64,000 nucleotides of DNA from an uncultured Bacteroidia bacterium (GCA_902788175.1 CADAJF010000003.1:62001-126000), one strand, 5' to 3'; positions 24,615 to 34,845 are shown, counted from the first letter of the stretch. The notes: a model not told the origin generated them from the letters alone. A program made the numbers and translations.

Positions 24615-27600
24615 ATGGAGAAAGCTAGGAGAATATTCGTGGAGAAGCGCGAGGGTTTTCGCGTAGAGGCTGCCAGCCTCCTGAAGGATTTCAACGAGAA
24701 CCTTTCCCTGAACCTTCGTTCCTTGCGGCTGGTCAACGTGTACGACCTTTTCGGCTTCACGGACAGCCTGTTGGAAAAATGCCGCTACAGCGTTTTCGGG
24801 GAGCGCGTGACAGACCTGGTGACGGACTCCCTCCCGGAAGGGGGCCGATACCTTGCCGTAGAGTACCTGCCGGGCCAGTTTGACCAGCGGGCTTCGTCGG
24901 CCCGGGATTGCGTGCACCTGATAGAGCCGGATGCGCCCATCCGCATCAAAAGCGCGCAGGTGCTGCTTTTTGACCAGGATACCCCGCAGGAGGTCCTCTC
25001 CCGGATAGCCGCCTATTTCATCAACCCGGTAGAGTGCCGGCGCAAGGACCTGACGCTCCTGCAGGAAGACGAAAAAGCCAGCGTGAAGCCCGTGGAGGAC
25101 TTCTCCGGCCTTAGGGAGCTGCCCCGCTCGTCCTACCCTGCCTTCTGCAAGGAAAAGGGCCTGGCCATGAACGCCGACGACCTGGCAGAAGTGGTGGCCT
25201 ATTTCACCGCCGAAGGCCGGGACCCTTCCGGAACGGAACTGCGTATCCTGGACACCTACTGGAGCGACCACTGTCGCCACACCACCTTCACCACGGAGCT
25301 GGAGGAGATTACCGTGGACGAGTCCTTCATGAAGGCAGAGCTGGAGTCCTCCCTGGAGCTCTTTGAGTCCATGCGGCAGGAACTTGGCCGGGGAAACAAG
25401 CCCCGCTGCCTGATGGAACTGGCTACCATCGGCGCCCGTTGGCTCCGCAAGCAGGGCAAGCTGGACAATCTGGAGCAAAGCGAAGAGAACAACGCCTGCA
25501 GCATCTATGTGAATGTGGATGTAGATGGGAAACCGGAGAAATGGCTCCTGCAGTTCAAGAACGAAACCCACAACCATCCTACGGAAATTGAACCCTTCGG
25601 CGGCGCGGCCACTTGCCTGGGCGGCGCCATCCGGGACCCGCTTTCCGGCCGAGCTTACGTTTATCAGGCCATGCGCGTGACGGGTGCCGGGGACATCACG
25701 GCCACGGTTGCCGATACCATCCCGGGCAAACTGCCCCAGCGGATGATTTCCAAAAAGGCGGCCGCCGGCTATTCCAGCTACGGCAACCAGATTGGCCTGG
25801 CTACTACGCACGTGCGGGAAATCTACTCCGAAGGCTATACCGCCAAGCGCATGGAGATTGGCGCAGTGGTGGGAGCCGTCAAGGCCTCTTCCGTACGCCG
25901 GGAAAGCCCTGCCGCGGGGGATGTGATCCTGCTGCTGGGCGGCCGTACAGGCCGCGACGGCATCGGCGGTGCCACGGGCTCCTCCAAGGGACACACGGAA
26001 GCCTCCCTGGAAACCTGCGGCAGCGAAGTCCAGAAGGGCAACGCCCCGGAAGAGCGGCAGCTGCAGCGCCTTTTCCGCCGCCCGGAGGTAACGCGCCTGA
26101 TCAAGAAATCCAACGACTTCGGTGCAGGTGGCGTAAGCGTAGCCATCGGCGAACTGGCCGCCGGCCTGGATATCTACCTGGACCGCGTTCCGGTCAAGTA
26201 TGCCGGCCTCAACGCTACGGAACTGGCCATCAGCGAGTCCCAGGAACGCATGGCGGTGGTGGTGGAAGCACCTGACAAAGAGCGCTTTATGGCACTCTGC
26301 GCCCTGGACAACATAGAAGTCACCCACGTGGCCGATGTCACCGCCAGCGGCCGCATGCGCATGTTCTTCCACGGGGAGAAGGTATGTGACCTTTCCCGCG
26401 CCTTTATCGACAGCGCCGGAGCCCGGCACTTTGCCAAGGCCGCGATAGGCCCCGTCGAGGAGCGGAACCCTTTCCTCCGCCAGCGCAAAGGAGACCTTCA
26501 CGCCGATCTGCTGGCGCTGATGGAAGACCCTAACGTAGCTTCTCAGAAGGGCCTGGTGGAGATGTTCGACTCCACTATTGGCCGCTCCACCGTTCTGATG
26601 CCCTATGGCGGCAAACGCCAGATGACAGAAACGCAGGTTTCGGTGCAGAAACTGCCCGTGGACGGTTACACGGACACGGCCAGCGTAATGGCTTTTGGCT
26701 ACAATCCAGACCTGGCCCTCTGGAGCCCTTGCCACAGCGCCGCTTATGCCGTGGTGGAGGCCTGCACCAAGGTGGCCTGCGCAGGCGCAGACTGGTCCGG
26801 CATGCGTTTTTCGTACCAGGAATACTTCGAGCGCATGAGCGCAGACCCCCATACCTGGGGCAAGCCGCTCAGCGCCCTGCTGGGTACCCTCAAGATGCAG
26901 AAGGAACTGGGCCTTGCCTCTATCGGCGGCAAGGATTCCATGAGCGGCAGCTTCGAGAAACTGAACGTGCCTCCCACGCTGGTGGCATTTGGCGTCACCA
27001 CCGTGGACGCGAAGGAAGTGATATCGCCGGAATTCAAAAAGCCCTGCAACCGGATTTACCTTCTGAAACATACGCCCAAGGCCAATTATATGCCTGATAC
27101 GGAGCAGCTTAAGGAGCACTGGTCCTGGCTGCGGGGGCAGATTGTGTCCGGTAGCGTTGTCTCCGCATGGTCCCTGAGCTTTGGCGGCGTGGCCGAAGGC
27201 CTGGTGAAAATGGCCATGGGTAACGCCCTGGGAGTGGATGTGAGCCTTCCGGATCAGGAACTCTTCCAGCTGGGCTACGGTTCTGCCATCCTGGAAGCCG
27301 CCGGGGAACTCCACCATCCGGATGCCGTCTTGCTGGGAACGGTGACGGAGGCGGGCATAGCCATCAACGGCACCCGCTGGGAGCTCCAGGAACTGGAAAA
27401 GCGCTACGAGGGCCGCTACTACAAGCTCTATCCGCCGCGGGTAGAGATTCCCGGTCAAGCCGGGAATGACGGTCCTGTCATGGCCGACACCGATCGGCCA
27501 TCTTCAGCGGTGACTTATCCCGGTGCGCCGGTGCAGACTCCCGTTGTGTGCCTGCCGGTATTCCCGGGCTCCAACTGCGACTACGACACAGCCAAGGCCT

Positions 27601-28307
27601 TCCGCACCGCCGGTGCCCAGGTCAGGCCCTTCGTCTTCCGGAACCTGACGGGGGCGGATGTGCTCCGCTCGATCGACGCCCTGGCAGAAGAGATAGCCCA
27701 GTGCCATATCCTGGCTTTCTGTGGAGGTTTCTCCTCCGGCGACGAGCCGGATGGCAGCGGCAAGTTCATTGCCAATGTAATAGGAAATGCCACCATCAGC
27801 GCCGCCATCGAGGCCCTGCTGGGCCGCGGCGGCCTCATTCTGGGCATCTGCAACGGCTTCCAGGCCCTGGTCAAAAGCGGCCTGCTGCCTTACGGGAAGC
27901 TGGGCTGCGTAACCCCTGCTTCGCCCACCCTTTTCCGCAACGACATCAATAGGCACATCTCCCTGATGGCCCGTACGGAGGTGGTTTCCACCCACTCTCC
28001 CTGGCTTGCCGGCATGGCTCCCGGGGAGGTGCGCAGCATTGCCTTCAGCCACGGCGAGGGCAAGTTTGTGGTGAGCGAGGAACTGGCCCGCGAGCTCTTT
28101 GCCGCCGGTCAGGTGGCCTTCCGTTACCTGGACAACCCCAACGGCTCCTGCCATGACATCGAGGGCGTCCTGAGCCCCGACGGCCGTATCCTGGGAAAGA
28201 TGGGCCACAGCGAACGCTTCGAGCCTAACCTTTTCAAGAACATCGCAGGGGAGCGCAAGCAATCCATTTTTGAAAACGCAGTCCATTATTTCAGAAAAGA
28301 CCGATGA
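24615..28307 (+). CDS. purL: Phosphoribosylformylglycinamidine synthase, large single-chain form
   Basis: 1230 residues. It makes FGAM from FGAR, glutamine and ATP. The synthetase part (about 1-940) has DTYWSDHCRHTTF near residue 213, NETHNHPTEIEPFGGAAT near 316 and GGKDSMSGSF near 771. The glutaminase part (about 975-1230) has FPGSNCDYD, the nucleophile Cys in LGICNGFQAL, and FSHGEGKF with its His. The N-terminus (RRIFVEKREGF) is of the Clostridia type. A two-hairpin repeat is inserted in frame at residues about 944-962 in the linker. It overlaps purC2 by 4 nt. Confidence 0.95.
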   Translation: MEKARRIFVEKREGFRVEAASLLKDFNENLSLNLRSLRLVNVYDLFGFTDSLLEKCRYSVFGERVTDLVTDSLPEGGRYLAVEYLPGQFDQRASSARDCVHLIEPDAPIRIKSAQVLLFDQDTPQEVLSRIAAYFINPVECRRKDLTLLQEDEKASVKPVEDFSGLRELPRSSYPAFCKEKGLAMNADDLAEVVAYFTAEGRDPSGTELRILDTYWSDHCRHTTFTTELEEITVDESFMKAELESSLELFESMRQELGRGNKPRCLMELATIGARWLRKQGKLDNLEQSEENNACSIYVNVDVDGKPEKWLLQFKNETHNHPTEIEPFGGAATCLGGAIRDPLSGRAYVYQAMRVTGAGDITATVADTIPGKLPQRMISKKAAAGYSSYGNQIGLATTHVREIYSEGYTAKRMEIGAVVGAVKASSVRRESPAAGDVILLLGGRTGRDGIGGATGSSKGHTEASLETCGSEVQKGNAPEERQLQRLFRRPEVTRLIKKSNDFGAGGVSVAIGELAAGLDIYLDRVPVKYAGLNATELAISESQERMAVVVEAPDKERFMALCALDNIEVTHVADVTASGRMRMFFHGEKVCDLSRAFIDSAGARHFAKAAIGPVEERNPFLRQRKGDLHADLLALMEDPNVASQKGLVEMFDSTIGRSTVLMPYGGKRQMTETQVSVQKLPVDGYTDTASVMAFGYNPDLALWSPCHSAAYAVVEACTKVACAGADWSGMRFSYQEYFERMSADPHTWGKPLSALLGTLKMQKELGLASIGGKDSMSGSFEKLNVPPTLVAFGVTTVDAKEVISPEFKKPCNRIYLLKHTPKANYMPDTEQLKEHWSWLRGQIVSGSVVSAWSLSFGGVAEGLVKMAMGNALGVDVSLPDQELFQLGYGSAILEAAGELHHPDAVLLGTVTEAGIAINGTRWELQELEKRYEGRYYKLYPPRVEIPGQAGNDGPVMADTDRPSSAVTYPGAPVQTPVVCLPVFPGSNCDYDTAKAFRTAGAQVRPFVFRNLTGADVLRSIDALAEEIAQCHILAFCGGFSSGDEPDGSGKFIANVIGNATISAAIEALLGRGGLILGICNGFQALVKSGLLPYGKLGCVTPASPTLFRNDINRHISLMARTEVVSTHSPWLAGMAPGEVRSIAFSHGEGKFVVSEELARELFAAGQVAFRYLDNPNGSCHDIEGVLSPDGRILGKMGHSERFEPNLFKNIAGERKQSIFENAVHYFRKDR
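27446..27501 (+). repeat. Two-hairpin palindromic repeat inserted in frame in purL
   Basis: First hairpin: ATTCCCGG (27447-27454) with CCGGGAAT (27460-27467). Second hairpin: ATGGCCGA (27480-27487) with TCGGCCAT (27494-27501). It is translated as IPGQAGNDGPVMADTDRPSS, foreign to PurL. The first hairpin matches the intergenic copy at 34808-34832 in reverse orientation. It lies between the two PurL domains, where an insertion is tolerated. Confidence 0.75.
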
Positions 28308-29014
28308 AAAGAGAACTCATTTTCGAAGGCAACGAAAAACGCATCTACGCTACCGACAATCCCCACCTGGTGGTTTTCCACTTCAAGGACGTGACCGTGG
28401 CCTACAACAATGTCAAGCGCGCCCGCTTTGAAGGGAAGGGGGTGCTGGACAACCGGATATCGGCCTTCCTGTTGGGATACCTGAACCGCTGCGGGGTGCC
28501 CACCCACTTTGTGGAACTGTGCGGAGACCGCGAGCAGCTGTGCCGAAAGATAGAGATCATCCCCCTGGAAGTGGTGTTCCACAACCGCATGGCAGGCACC
28601 CTTGCCGCCAAACTGGGCGTGCCGGACGGCTTCAAGCCCGGAAACACGGTGGTGGACCTGTGCTTCAACAACGACGAGCTGGGCGACCCCCTGGTAAACA
28701 GCGACCAGGCCGTGGCCCTGGGCCTTGCCTCCTACGAGGAACTGGAGCAGATGTTCTCCATGGCCAAACGCGCCGGAGCCCTGCTCACGGAACTCTTCCA
28801 CCGGGCAGGCATAGAGCTGGTGGATGCCAAATTCGAGTTTGGCCGCAGCTCCCAAACCGGAGAAATCATCATCTCCGACGAGCTGAGCCCCGACACCTGC
28901 CGCCTCTGGGACGAGGAAAGCGGCGAGCGCCTGGACAAGGACCGCTTCCGCCTGGACCTGGGGAAGGTGGTTCCATCCTATGCAAAAGTACTTGAAAGAT
29001 TGGAGAATATCTAA
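28304..29014 (+). CDS. purC: SAICAR synthetase, second form (PurC2)
   Basis: 236 residues, the classical short PurC. The ATP loop is EGNEKRIYAT (8-17; the usual G-K-x-K is G-N-E-K), then VVFHNRMAGTLA, VDAKFEFGRS and SDELSPDTCRLWDEE. It shares little with PurC1 at 23416 apart from the fold motifs. Its place before purF matches the Firmicutes order. It overlaps purL by 4 nt and purF by 1 nt (TAATG). Confidence 0.9.
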   Translation: MKRELIFEGNEKRIYATDNPHLVVFHFKDVTVAYNNVKRARFEGKGVLDNRISAFLLGYLNRCGVPTHFVELCGDREQLCRKIEIIPLEVVFHNRMAGTLAAKLGVPDGFKPGNTVVDLCFNNDELGDPLVNSDQAVALGLASYEELEQMFSMAKRAGALLTELFHRAGIELVDAKFEFGRSSQTGEIIISDELSPDTCRLWDEESGERLDKDRFRLDLGKVVPSYAKVLERLENI

Positions 29015-30378
29015 TGGGCGTATTGGGAGTATATGGCGTCACGGACGCCGCAGCGCGAATCTACTACGGTTTGCACAATCTTCAGCACCGGGGCCAGGAA
29101 GGCGGCGGCATTGCCACCTTCGACGAGGACGGCAAGTATTACCGTTTCCGGGGCTTGGGCCTGCTGAACGAGATTTTTACCAACGGCGAGGTGAGCCGCC
29201 TCAAAGGCCAGCTGGGCATTGGCAGCGTGATGTATGCCAATGCGTCCAAAGGCGGCCTGGAGAACGTGGCCCCCTTGTTTTTCCACCACCGCTCCGGCGA
29301 CTTTGCAGTAGCGGCCGACGGCAACGTCATCAATTCCCGCCAGATTGCAGACTATCTGGAAAAACGGGGCACCATCTTCCAGACCGGAACGGACAGCGAG
29401 CTGCTGGCCCACCTGGTGAAAAAGACCGCCGGGGAAGACCGCATTGTGAACATTGTCAAGGCCCTGAACATGATGGAGGGCGGTTTCGCCATTGTAATCA
29501 TGACCCCCAACCGCATCTATGCCTGCCGCGACAAACATGGCATCAAGCCCCTTTGCATCGGCACGCTGGACGGAGGATATGTGGTGAGCAGCGAGTCCTG
29601 CGCGTTCGAAATCATGGGCGCGCAGTTCCTGCGGGACGTCAGGCCCGGAGAGATTGTCTCGCTGGACAGCCACGGCCTTCGCAGCACGCTGTTTTCCCAT
29701 TACAGCCGGCACCGGATGTGCGCCATGGAATACATCTATTTTGCCCGCCCGGACAGTGACATTGACGGCTGCAACGTACACGCTTACCGCAAGGAAGCCG
29801 GCCGCAGGCTCTACCGCGAGTGCCCGGCCCAGGCAGACATAGTGGTGGGCGTGCCGGAATCCAGCCTGAGCGCCGCCATGGGCTACAGCGAGGAAAGCGG
29901 CATCCCCTATGAGCTGGGCCTGGTCAAGCACAAGTACGTGGGCCGCACCTTCATCGCCCCCACGCAGTCCATGCGGGAGCTGGGCGTGAAGATGAAACTT
30001 TCCCCGGTACGGAGCATCGTGAGCGGCAAGCGCATAGTTCTGGTGGACGACTCCATCGTCCGCGGTACCACCTCCCTCAAGATCGTGAAACTGCTGCGGG
30101 AGGCCGGCGCCACGGAGGTACACGTGCGTATCGCCAGCCCCATGATGCGCTTTACCTGCCACTACGGCGTGGATACTTCCACCCCGGAGCAGCTGCTTTG
30201 TGCACACCGCACGCTGGAACAGGCACGCGAGGCTATCGGCGCCGATTCCCTGGGCTACCTGAGCCCGGAATCCACGCGGGACTCCTGCTTTGGCTGCGCA
30301 GACCCCTGCCAGGCCTGTTTCACCGGGGAGTATCCCACGCTTCTGTACGACGATATCATGAATGAAAACGAAGACTAA
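29014..30378 (+). CDS. purF: PurF-like amidophosphoribosyltransferase with a lost glutaminase site
   Basis: 454 residues. The transferase half is intact: the PRPP motif [13 protein letters not shown] near residue 345 and Cys residues [14 protein letters not shown] near the end, like the iron-sulfur-type PurF. The N-terminal glutaminase half has the fold ([14 protein letters not shown]) but lacks every key residue: the N-terminal Cys (MGVLGVYG instead of CGVFGI), the Arg of GHVRYS (here GSVMYA, near residue 70-75) and the Asn of HNGN (here ADGN, 101-104). It probably uses free ammonia or another glutaminase, or has a new role. The start directly follows the purC2 stop, and no upstream in-frame start adds a Cys. 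Confidence 0.88.
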   Translation: MGVLGVYGVTDAAARIYYGLHNLQHRGQEGGGIATFDEDGKYYRFRGLGLLNEIFTNGEVSRLKGQLGIGSVMYANASKGGLENVAPLFFHHRSGDFAVAADGNVINSRQIADYLEKRGTIFQTGTDSELLAHLVKKTAGEDRIVNIVKALNMMEGGFAIVIMTPNRIYACRDKHGIKPLCIGTLDGGYVVSSESCAFEIMGAQFLRDVRPGEIVSLDSHGLRSTLFSHYSRHRMCAMEYIYFARPDSDIDGCNVHAYRKEAGRRLYRECPAQADIVVGVPESSLSAAMGYSEESGIPYELGLVKHKYVGRTFIAPTQSMRELGVKMKLSPVRSIVSGKRIVLVDDSIVRGTTSLKIVKLLREAGATEVHVRIASPMMRFTCHYGVDTSTPEQLLCAHRTLEQAREAIGADSLGYLSPESTRDSCFGCADPCQACFTGEYPTLLYDDIMNENED

Positions 30379-30379
30379 T

Positions 30380-31405
30380 ATGGCACAATCCTACGAAAAA
30401 TCAGGCGTGAACCTGGAGGCCGGCTACGAGGTGGTCCGGCGCATCAAACAGCATGTGGCTTCCACTGCGCGTGTGGGCTCCATGGGTAACATCGGCTCAT
30501 TCGGCGGCATGTTCGACCTCAGTGCCCTGGGCCTGAAGGAACCGGTGCTGGTGAGTGGCACCGACGGTGTGGGCACCAAGCTCAAGATAGCCTTTGCAAT
30601 GGACAAGCACGACACCATCGGCATCGACGCCGTAGCCATGTGCGTGAACGACGTACTGGCCCAGGGCGCGGAACCGCTCTTTTTCCTGGACTACGTAGCG
30701 CTGGGACACAACATTCCCGCCAAGGTGGAAGCCATTGTGGCGGGTGTGGCCGAAGGCTGCCGCCAGGCAGGCTGTGCCCTCGTGGGCGGTGAAACGGCCG
30801 AAATGCCCGGCATGTACCCGGACGGGGAATACGACATTGCCGGCTTCACCACCGGCGTAGTGGAAAAATCCCGCCTCATCGACGGCTCCCGCGTGAAAGT
30901 GGGGGACGTTCTGGTGGGCATTGCCTCCAGCGGCGTACATTCCAACGGCTTCTCGCTGGTTAGAAGAATCGTGGCCGATGCAGACCTGCACTACAGCGAC
31001 GAGATCGAGGAGCTGGGCGGCCGCAAGCTGGGCGAAGTGCTGCTGACCCCTACCAAAATCTATGTAAAGCCGGTGCTCCGCCTTATCCGCGAATGTGACG
31101 TGCACGGCATATGCCACATCACCGGCGGAGGCTTCGACGAGAACATCCCCCGCGTACTGCAGCCGGGCCAGGGCCTGGAAATCCGGGAAGGCAGCTGGGA
31201 GATTCTTCCCATCTTCCGGATGCTGGAAAAATGGGGCGGCGTGCCGCACCGCGAGATGTTCAACATCTTCAACATGGGCATTGGCATGATTGCCGTCATG
31301 GATGCGGCTCAGGCTCCTAAGGCTATCGAAATCCTGGAAGCAGCCGGTGAGAAAGCCTCTGTGATAGGTAAGGTAACGGATCAGGAAGGCGTATGCATCG
31401 TTTAG
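30380..31405 (+). CDS. purM: Phosphoribosylformylglycinamidine cyclo-ligase
   Basis: 341 residues from the ATG at 30380 ([15 protein letters not shown]). PurM makes AIR from FGAM and ATP. Motifs: [53 protein letters not shown] and NIFNMGIGM. It overlaps purN by 13 nt. An upstream ATG at 30362 lies inside purF and is less likely. Confidence 0.97.
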   Translation: MAQSYEKSGVNLEAGYEVVRRIKQHVASTARVGSMGNIGSFGGMFDLSALGLKEPVLVSGTDGVGTKLKIAFAMDKHDTIGIDAVAMCVNDVLAQGAEPLFFLDYVALGHNIPAKVEAIVAGVAEGCRQAGCALVGGETAEMPGMYPDGEYDIAGFTTGVVEKSRLIDGSRVKVGDVLVGIASSGVHSNGFSLVRRIVADADLHYSDEIEELGGRKLGEVLLTPTKIYVKPVLRLIRECDVHGICHITGGGFDENIPRVLQPGQGLEIREGSWEILPIFRMLEKWGGVPHREMFNIFNMGIGMIAVMDAAQAPKAIEILEAAGEKASVIGKVTDQEGVCIV

Positions 31406-31959
31406 CCGTATTCGCTTCCGGGACAGGGTCCAACTTTGTGGCCATTGCCAAGGCCTGTGCAGAAGGTATCCTTGATGCGCAGGTGGCCGTGATGGTGTGC
31501 GACAAACCGGGTGCGCCCGTGATTGACCGTGCCCGTGAACTGGGCATCGAGACCTTTGTTTTCTCCCCCAGGGAGTATGCTTCCAAGGCGGCCTATGAGG
31601 CAGAAATCGTGCAGGTGCTGGACAGCAAAAAAGTGGAACTGGTGTGCCTGGCGGGCTATATGCGCATAGTGGGGGATACCCTCTTGAAAGCCTATGAGGG
31701 GAAGATCGTCAACATCCATCCTTCGCTGCTTCCTTCCTTCAAGGGTGCGCACGCCGTAGAGGATGCCGTAGCCTACGGCGTCAAGGTCTATGGCATCACC
31801 ATCCACTGGGTGAACGCAGAACTGGACGGGGGCCGAATCATTGCCCAGCGCGCCTTTCCCTATGAAGGCTCAGACCCCGCAGAGGTGCACCGCCTGGGCC
31901 AGAAAATTGAACACGAATTATACGTAGAAACCATTAAGAAACTATTATGCGAGCGTTAG
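31393..31959 (+). CDS. purN: Phosphoribosylglycinamide formyltransferase (10-formyl-THF)
   Basis: 188 residues. PurN formylates GAR. Motifs: [12 protein letters not shown] at the start, [21 protein letters not shown] with the catalytic His, then [13 protein letters not shown] with the conserved Asp. Folate supply comes from folD, which lies downstream at 34846. It overlaps purM by 13 nt and purH by 13 nt. Confidence 0.96.
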   Translation: MHRLAVFASGTGSNFVAIAKACAEGILDAQVAVMVCDKPGAPVIDRARELGIETFVFSPREYASKAAYEAEIVQVLDSKKVELVCLAGYMRIVGDTLLKAYEGKIVNIHPSLLPSFKGAHAVEDAVAYGVKVYGITIHWVNAELDGGRIIAQRAFPYEGSDPAEVHRLGQKIEHELYVETIKKLLCER

Positions 31960-33476
31960 TCAGTGTAAGCGACAAGACCGGCCTTGTGCCGTTTGTGAAG
32001 GGCCTGGTAGAGCTGGGCTGGGAGATTATTGCCACGGGCGGCACCCAGAAGCTGCTGGAAAAAGAAGGGGTGAAGACCATCGGCATCAGCGAGGTCACCG
32101 GTTTCCCGGAGATCTGCGACGGGCGGGTGAAAACCCTGCACCCGAAGGTCCATGGCGGCATCCTGGGCCGCCGGGATGTGCCGGAGCACATGCAAACCCT
32201 CAAGGAGAACGGCATCCAGACCATCGAGCTGGTGTGTGTGAATCTCTATCCCTTCCGCCAGACCATAGCCAAAGAGGGCGTTACCCTGGAGGAGGCCATC
32301 GAGAATATTGACATCGGCGGGCCTTCCATGGTGCGCAGCGCCGCCAAGAACTGGAAGGACGTCACCATTGTCTGCGACCCTTCGGACTATGATACGGTGC
32401 TCTCAGAGCTGAAGGCGGACGGGAATACCTCCGATGCTACGCGCCTGCGTTTATCGGCCAAAGCCTATACGCATACGGCCCAGTACGATGCCTGCATCGC
32501 CACTTATATGCGCAAGGCGGCGGGCCTGAATGAGAAACTGTTCCTGGAGTACGACCTCAAGCAGGGTCTCCGCTACGGCGAGAACCCGCATCAGCAGGCG
32601 AAGTTTTATGCGGAGACGGCTCCCTCGGCCTTCTCGCTGGCCTTTGCTACCCAGATCCAGGGCAAGGAACTCTCCTACAACAATATCCAGGACGCTAATG
32701 CTGCGCTGAACGTGCTGCGGGACTTCGAGGAGCCTTTCTGCGTGGCGCTCAAGCACATGAATCCCTGCGGCGCCGCGGTGGGCAAAACCATCGAACAGGC
32801 TTGGCAGGCGGCCTATGAAGCCGACAAAGTGAGCATCTACGGCGGCATCGTGGGCGTGAACAGGGAACTTACCGCAGAGGTGGCCCTGGGCATGAAACCC
32901 ATCTTCCTGGAAATAGTGATTGCCCCTTCCTTTACCCCCGAGGCCTTGGAAATCCTGAGCGCCAAGAAGAACCTTCGCGTAATGCAGGTGGACATGACGC
33001 GCTCGGACGCTCCGGTGCAGCAGTATATCAGCGTCAACGGCGGCCTGCTCTCCCAGCACCTGGATACCCAGGTAGAAGAAGTGGTGGCCGATATGTGCGT
33101 GACCAAAGTCCGTCCCACCCAGGAGCAGCTCGCAGGGGCCAACTTTGGCTGGAAGATAGTCAAACACGTGAAATCCAATGCGATAGCCGTTGTTCGGGAC
33201 GGGCACACCATTGGGATTGGTGCCGGTCAGACCAACCGCGTGGGCTCTGCCCTCATCGCCCTGGAAGAAGCCCGGAAAGCCGGCTTCACCGAAGGCCTGG
33301 TACTGGCCTCGGACGGCTTCCTGCCCTTCGACGACACCGTGGCCCTGGCTGCCCAATACGGTGTAACGGTGATTGTCCAGCCCGGCGGCAGCATCCGCGA
33401 CGAGGATGCCGTCAAGAAAGCCGACGAACTGGGTATCTGCATGCTCCTTACAGGAGTTCGCCACTTCAAACATTGA
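31947..33476 (+). CDS. purH: Bifunctional AICAR transformylase / IMP cyclohydrolase
   Basis: 509 residues. The N-terminal IMPCH (MGS-like) part has VSDKTGLVPF and GGTQKLLE; the C-terminal AICARFT part (about 200-509) has KHMNPCG with the Lys-His pair of the active site, ENPHQQA and the CLLTG-type end (MLLTGVRHFKH). It completes the pathway to IMP. It overlaps purN and stands 6 nt before purD. Confidence 0.97.
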   Translation: MRALVSVSDKTGLVPFVKGLVELGWEIIATGGTQKLLEKEGVKTIGISEVTGFPEICDGRVKTLHPKVHGGILGRRDVPEHMQTLKENGIQTIELVCVNLYPFRQTIAKEGVTLEEAIENIDIGGPSMVRSAAKNWKDVTIVCDPSDYDTVLSELKADGNTSDATRLRLSAKAYTHTAQYDACIATYMRKAAGLNEKLFLEYDLKQGLRYGENPHQQAKFYAETAPSAFSLAFATQIQGKELSYNNIQDANAALNVLRDFEEPFCVALKHMNPCGAAVGKTIEQAWQAAYEADKVSIYGGIVGVNRELTAEVALGMKPIFLEIVIAPSFTPEALEILSAKKNLRVMQVDMTRSDAPVQQYISVNGGLLSQHLDTQVEEVVADMCVTKVRPTQEQLAGANFGWKIVKHVKSNAIAVVRDGHTIGIGAGQTNRVGSALIALEEARKAGFTEGLVLASDGFLPFDDTVALAAQYGVTVIVQPGGSIRDEDAVKKADELGICMLLTGVRHFKH

Positions 33477-33482
33477 TAGCAT

Positions 33483-34808
33483 ATGGGCCTTGTATATCCT
33501 CTTCCTTCGATGAAAAGTGCTGCCGGAGGCAAAGAAATTAATCTGGAAAACCTCTTGGGAAAGACCGTCCTGGTTATAGGCGGCGGCGGACGGGAGCATG
33601 CCATAGTGGATGCGCTCAGCCGCAGCCCGCAGGTGGCCAAAATCTATTGTGCCCCGGGCAATGCCGGGATAGGGGAGCAGGCGTTCAACGTCCCCCTCAA
33701 GGATACGGACGTGGAGGGCCTCAAGGCCTTCGCGCTGGAAAACAAGGTGGACCTGACGGTAGTGGGCCCCGAGGCTTCGCTGGCAGCTGGCGTGGTGGAT
33801 GCCTTCCGGGCGGCCGGGCTGGCCATCTTCGGCCATACCCAGGCGGCAACGGCCATCGAGAGTTCCAAGGAGTTTGCCAAGCGCCTGATGGCCAAATACG
33901 GCGTTCCTACGGCCGCCTACCAAAGCTTCTCGGATTATGAGGAGGCGCTCGCTTACGTGGCTGCCCGTCCCTTCCCGGCCGTTCTCAAGTACGATGGACT
34001 GGCCGCCGGCAAGGGGGTCGTCATTGCCCAGGACCTGGACGAGGCCCGCAAAGCCCTGGCGGACATGCTCCTGGACAAGAGCTTCGGCGAAGGCCGCGTA
34101 GTGGTGGAGGATTTTCTCACCGGCCCGGAATTCTCCTTCCTCTGCTTTGTGGACGGGGAAAGGGTGTACCCGATGCCCCTGTCGCAGGACCACAAGCGCG
34201 CCTACGACGGGGACAAAGGCCCCAACACCGGCGGCATGGGCGCCTACACAGGCCTGCCCTTCATTACGGAAGAGGACCGGGAGTTCGCCTTCAGGGAGAT
34301 CCTGTGCAAGACGGCATCGGCCATGGCGGCCGAAGGCCTCCCGCTCTCAGGCGTACTGTACGGCGGCCTGATCAAAACGCCGGACGGCATCAAGGTAATT
34401 GAGTTCAACGCCCGTTTCGGAGACCCGGAGACGGAGGTGGTGCTGCCGCTGCTGCAAAGCGACATCTACGACATCTTTGAAGGCGTGGCTACCGGCCATC
34501 CGGTGGAGGAGCCCCTGTGGTCCGGGGATGTCACCCTGGGCGTTGTACTGGCCTCCAAAGGTTACCCCGGCCACTATGAGAAAGGCTTCGACATAGGCGG
34601 CCTGGACAACGTGGATGCCAAGCTCTACCACATGGGAACGGGCGTTCGGGATGGCCGCTTCTTTACCGCCGGCGGCCGCGTGCTGATGGTAGTGGCCTCC
34701 GGCGGCGATGTCCTCCAGGCCCGGGAAAAGGTCTATCGCGAAATTGCCAAAATAGACTGCGAGAATCTCTATTACAGAAAAGATATAGCACACATTGCCT
34801 TAAAATAG
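33483..34808 (+). CDS. purD: Phosphoribosylamine-glycine ligase
   Basis: 441 residues from the ATG at 33483; the family usually begins at the [13 protein letters not shown] strand, here residue about 29, so an ATG at 33510 or a TTG at 33555 could be the real start. ATP-grasp: [44 protein letters not shown] and [10 protein letters not shown] are all present. It makes GAR from PRA. It uses the PRA that PurF makes, next to a PurF with a damaged glutaminase site. Confidence 0.95.
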   Translation: MGLVYPLPSMKSAAGGKEINLENLLGKTVLVIGGGGREHAIVDALSRSPQVAKIYCAPGNAGIGEQAFNVPLKDTDVEGLKAFALENKVDLTVVGPEASLAAGVVDAFRAAGLAIFGHTQAATAIESSKEFAKRLMAKYGVPTAAYQSFSDYEEALAYVAARPFPAVLKYDGLAAGKGVVIAQDLDEARKALADMLLDKSFGEGRVVVEDFLTGPEFSFLCFVDGERVYPMPLSQDHKRAYDGDKGPNTGGMGAYTGLPFITEEDREFAFREILCKTASAMAAEGLPLSGVLYGGLIKTPDGIKVIEFNARFGDPETEVVLPLLQSDIYDIFEGVATGHPVEEPLWSGDVTLGVVLASKGYPGHYEKGFDIGGLDNVDAKLYHMGTGVRDGRFFTAGGRVLMVVASGGDVLQAREKVYREIAKIDCENLYYRKDIAHIALK

Positions 34809-34832
34809 TCATTCCCGGCCCGGCCGGGAATC
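34808..34832. repeat. Palindromic repeat between purD and folD
   Basis: ATTCCCGGCC (34811-34820) and GGCCGGGAAT (34822-34831) form a near-perfect hairpin. In reverse complement it matches the first hairpin of the purL insertion at 27446-27470 (21 of 25 positions), so both are copies of one dispersed family. Without a T run it is not a standard terminator, but it may stabilise the purD 3' end. Confidence 0.75.
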
Positions 34833-34845
34833 TAATCAAAAGCTT

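Noticed and set aside
24609-27458. 949-codon antisense frame over purL
   Set aside because: Long antisense frames arise in this G+C-rich sequence because stop codons are rare on the opposite strand; it shows no protein motif.
33510-34808. A later start for purD
   Set aside because: Plausible, but the ATG at 33483 directly after purH keeps the operon tight; the choice is left open in the feature text.
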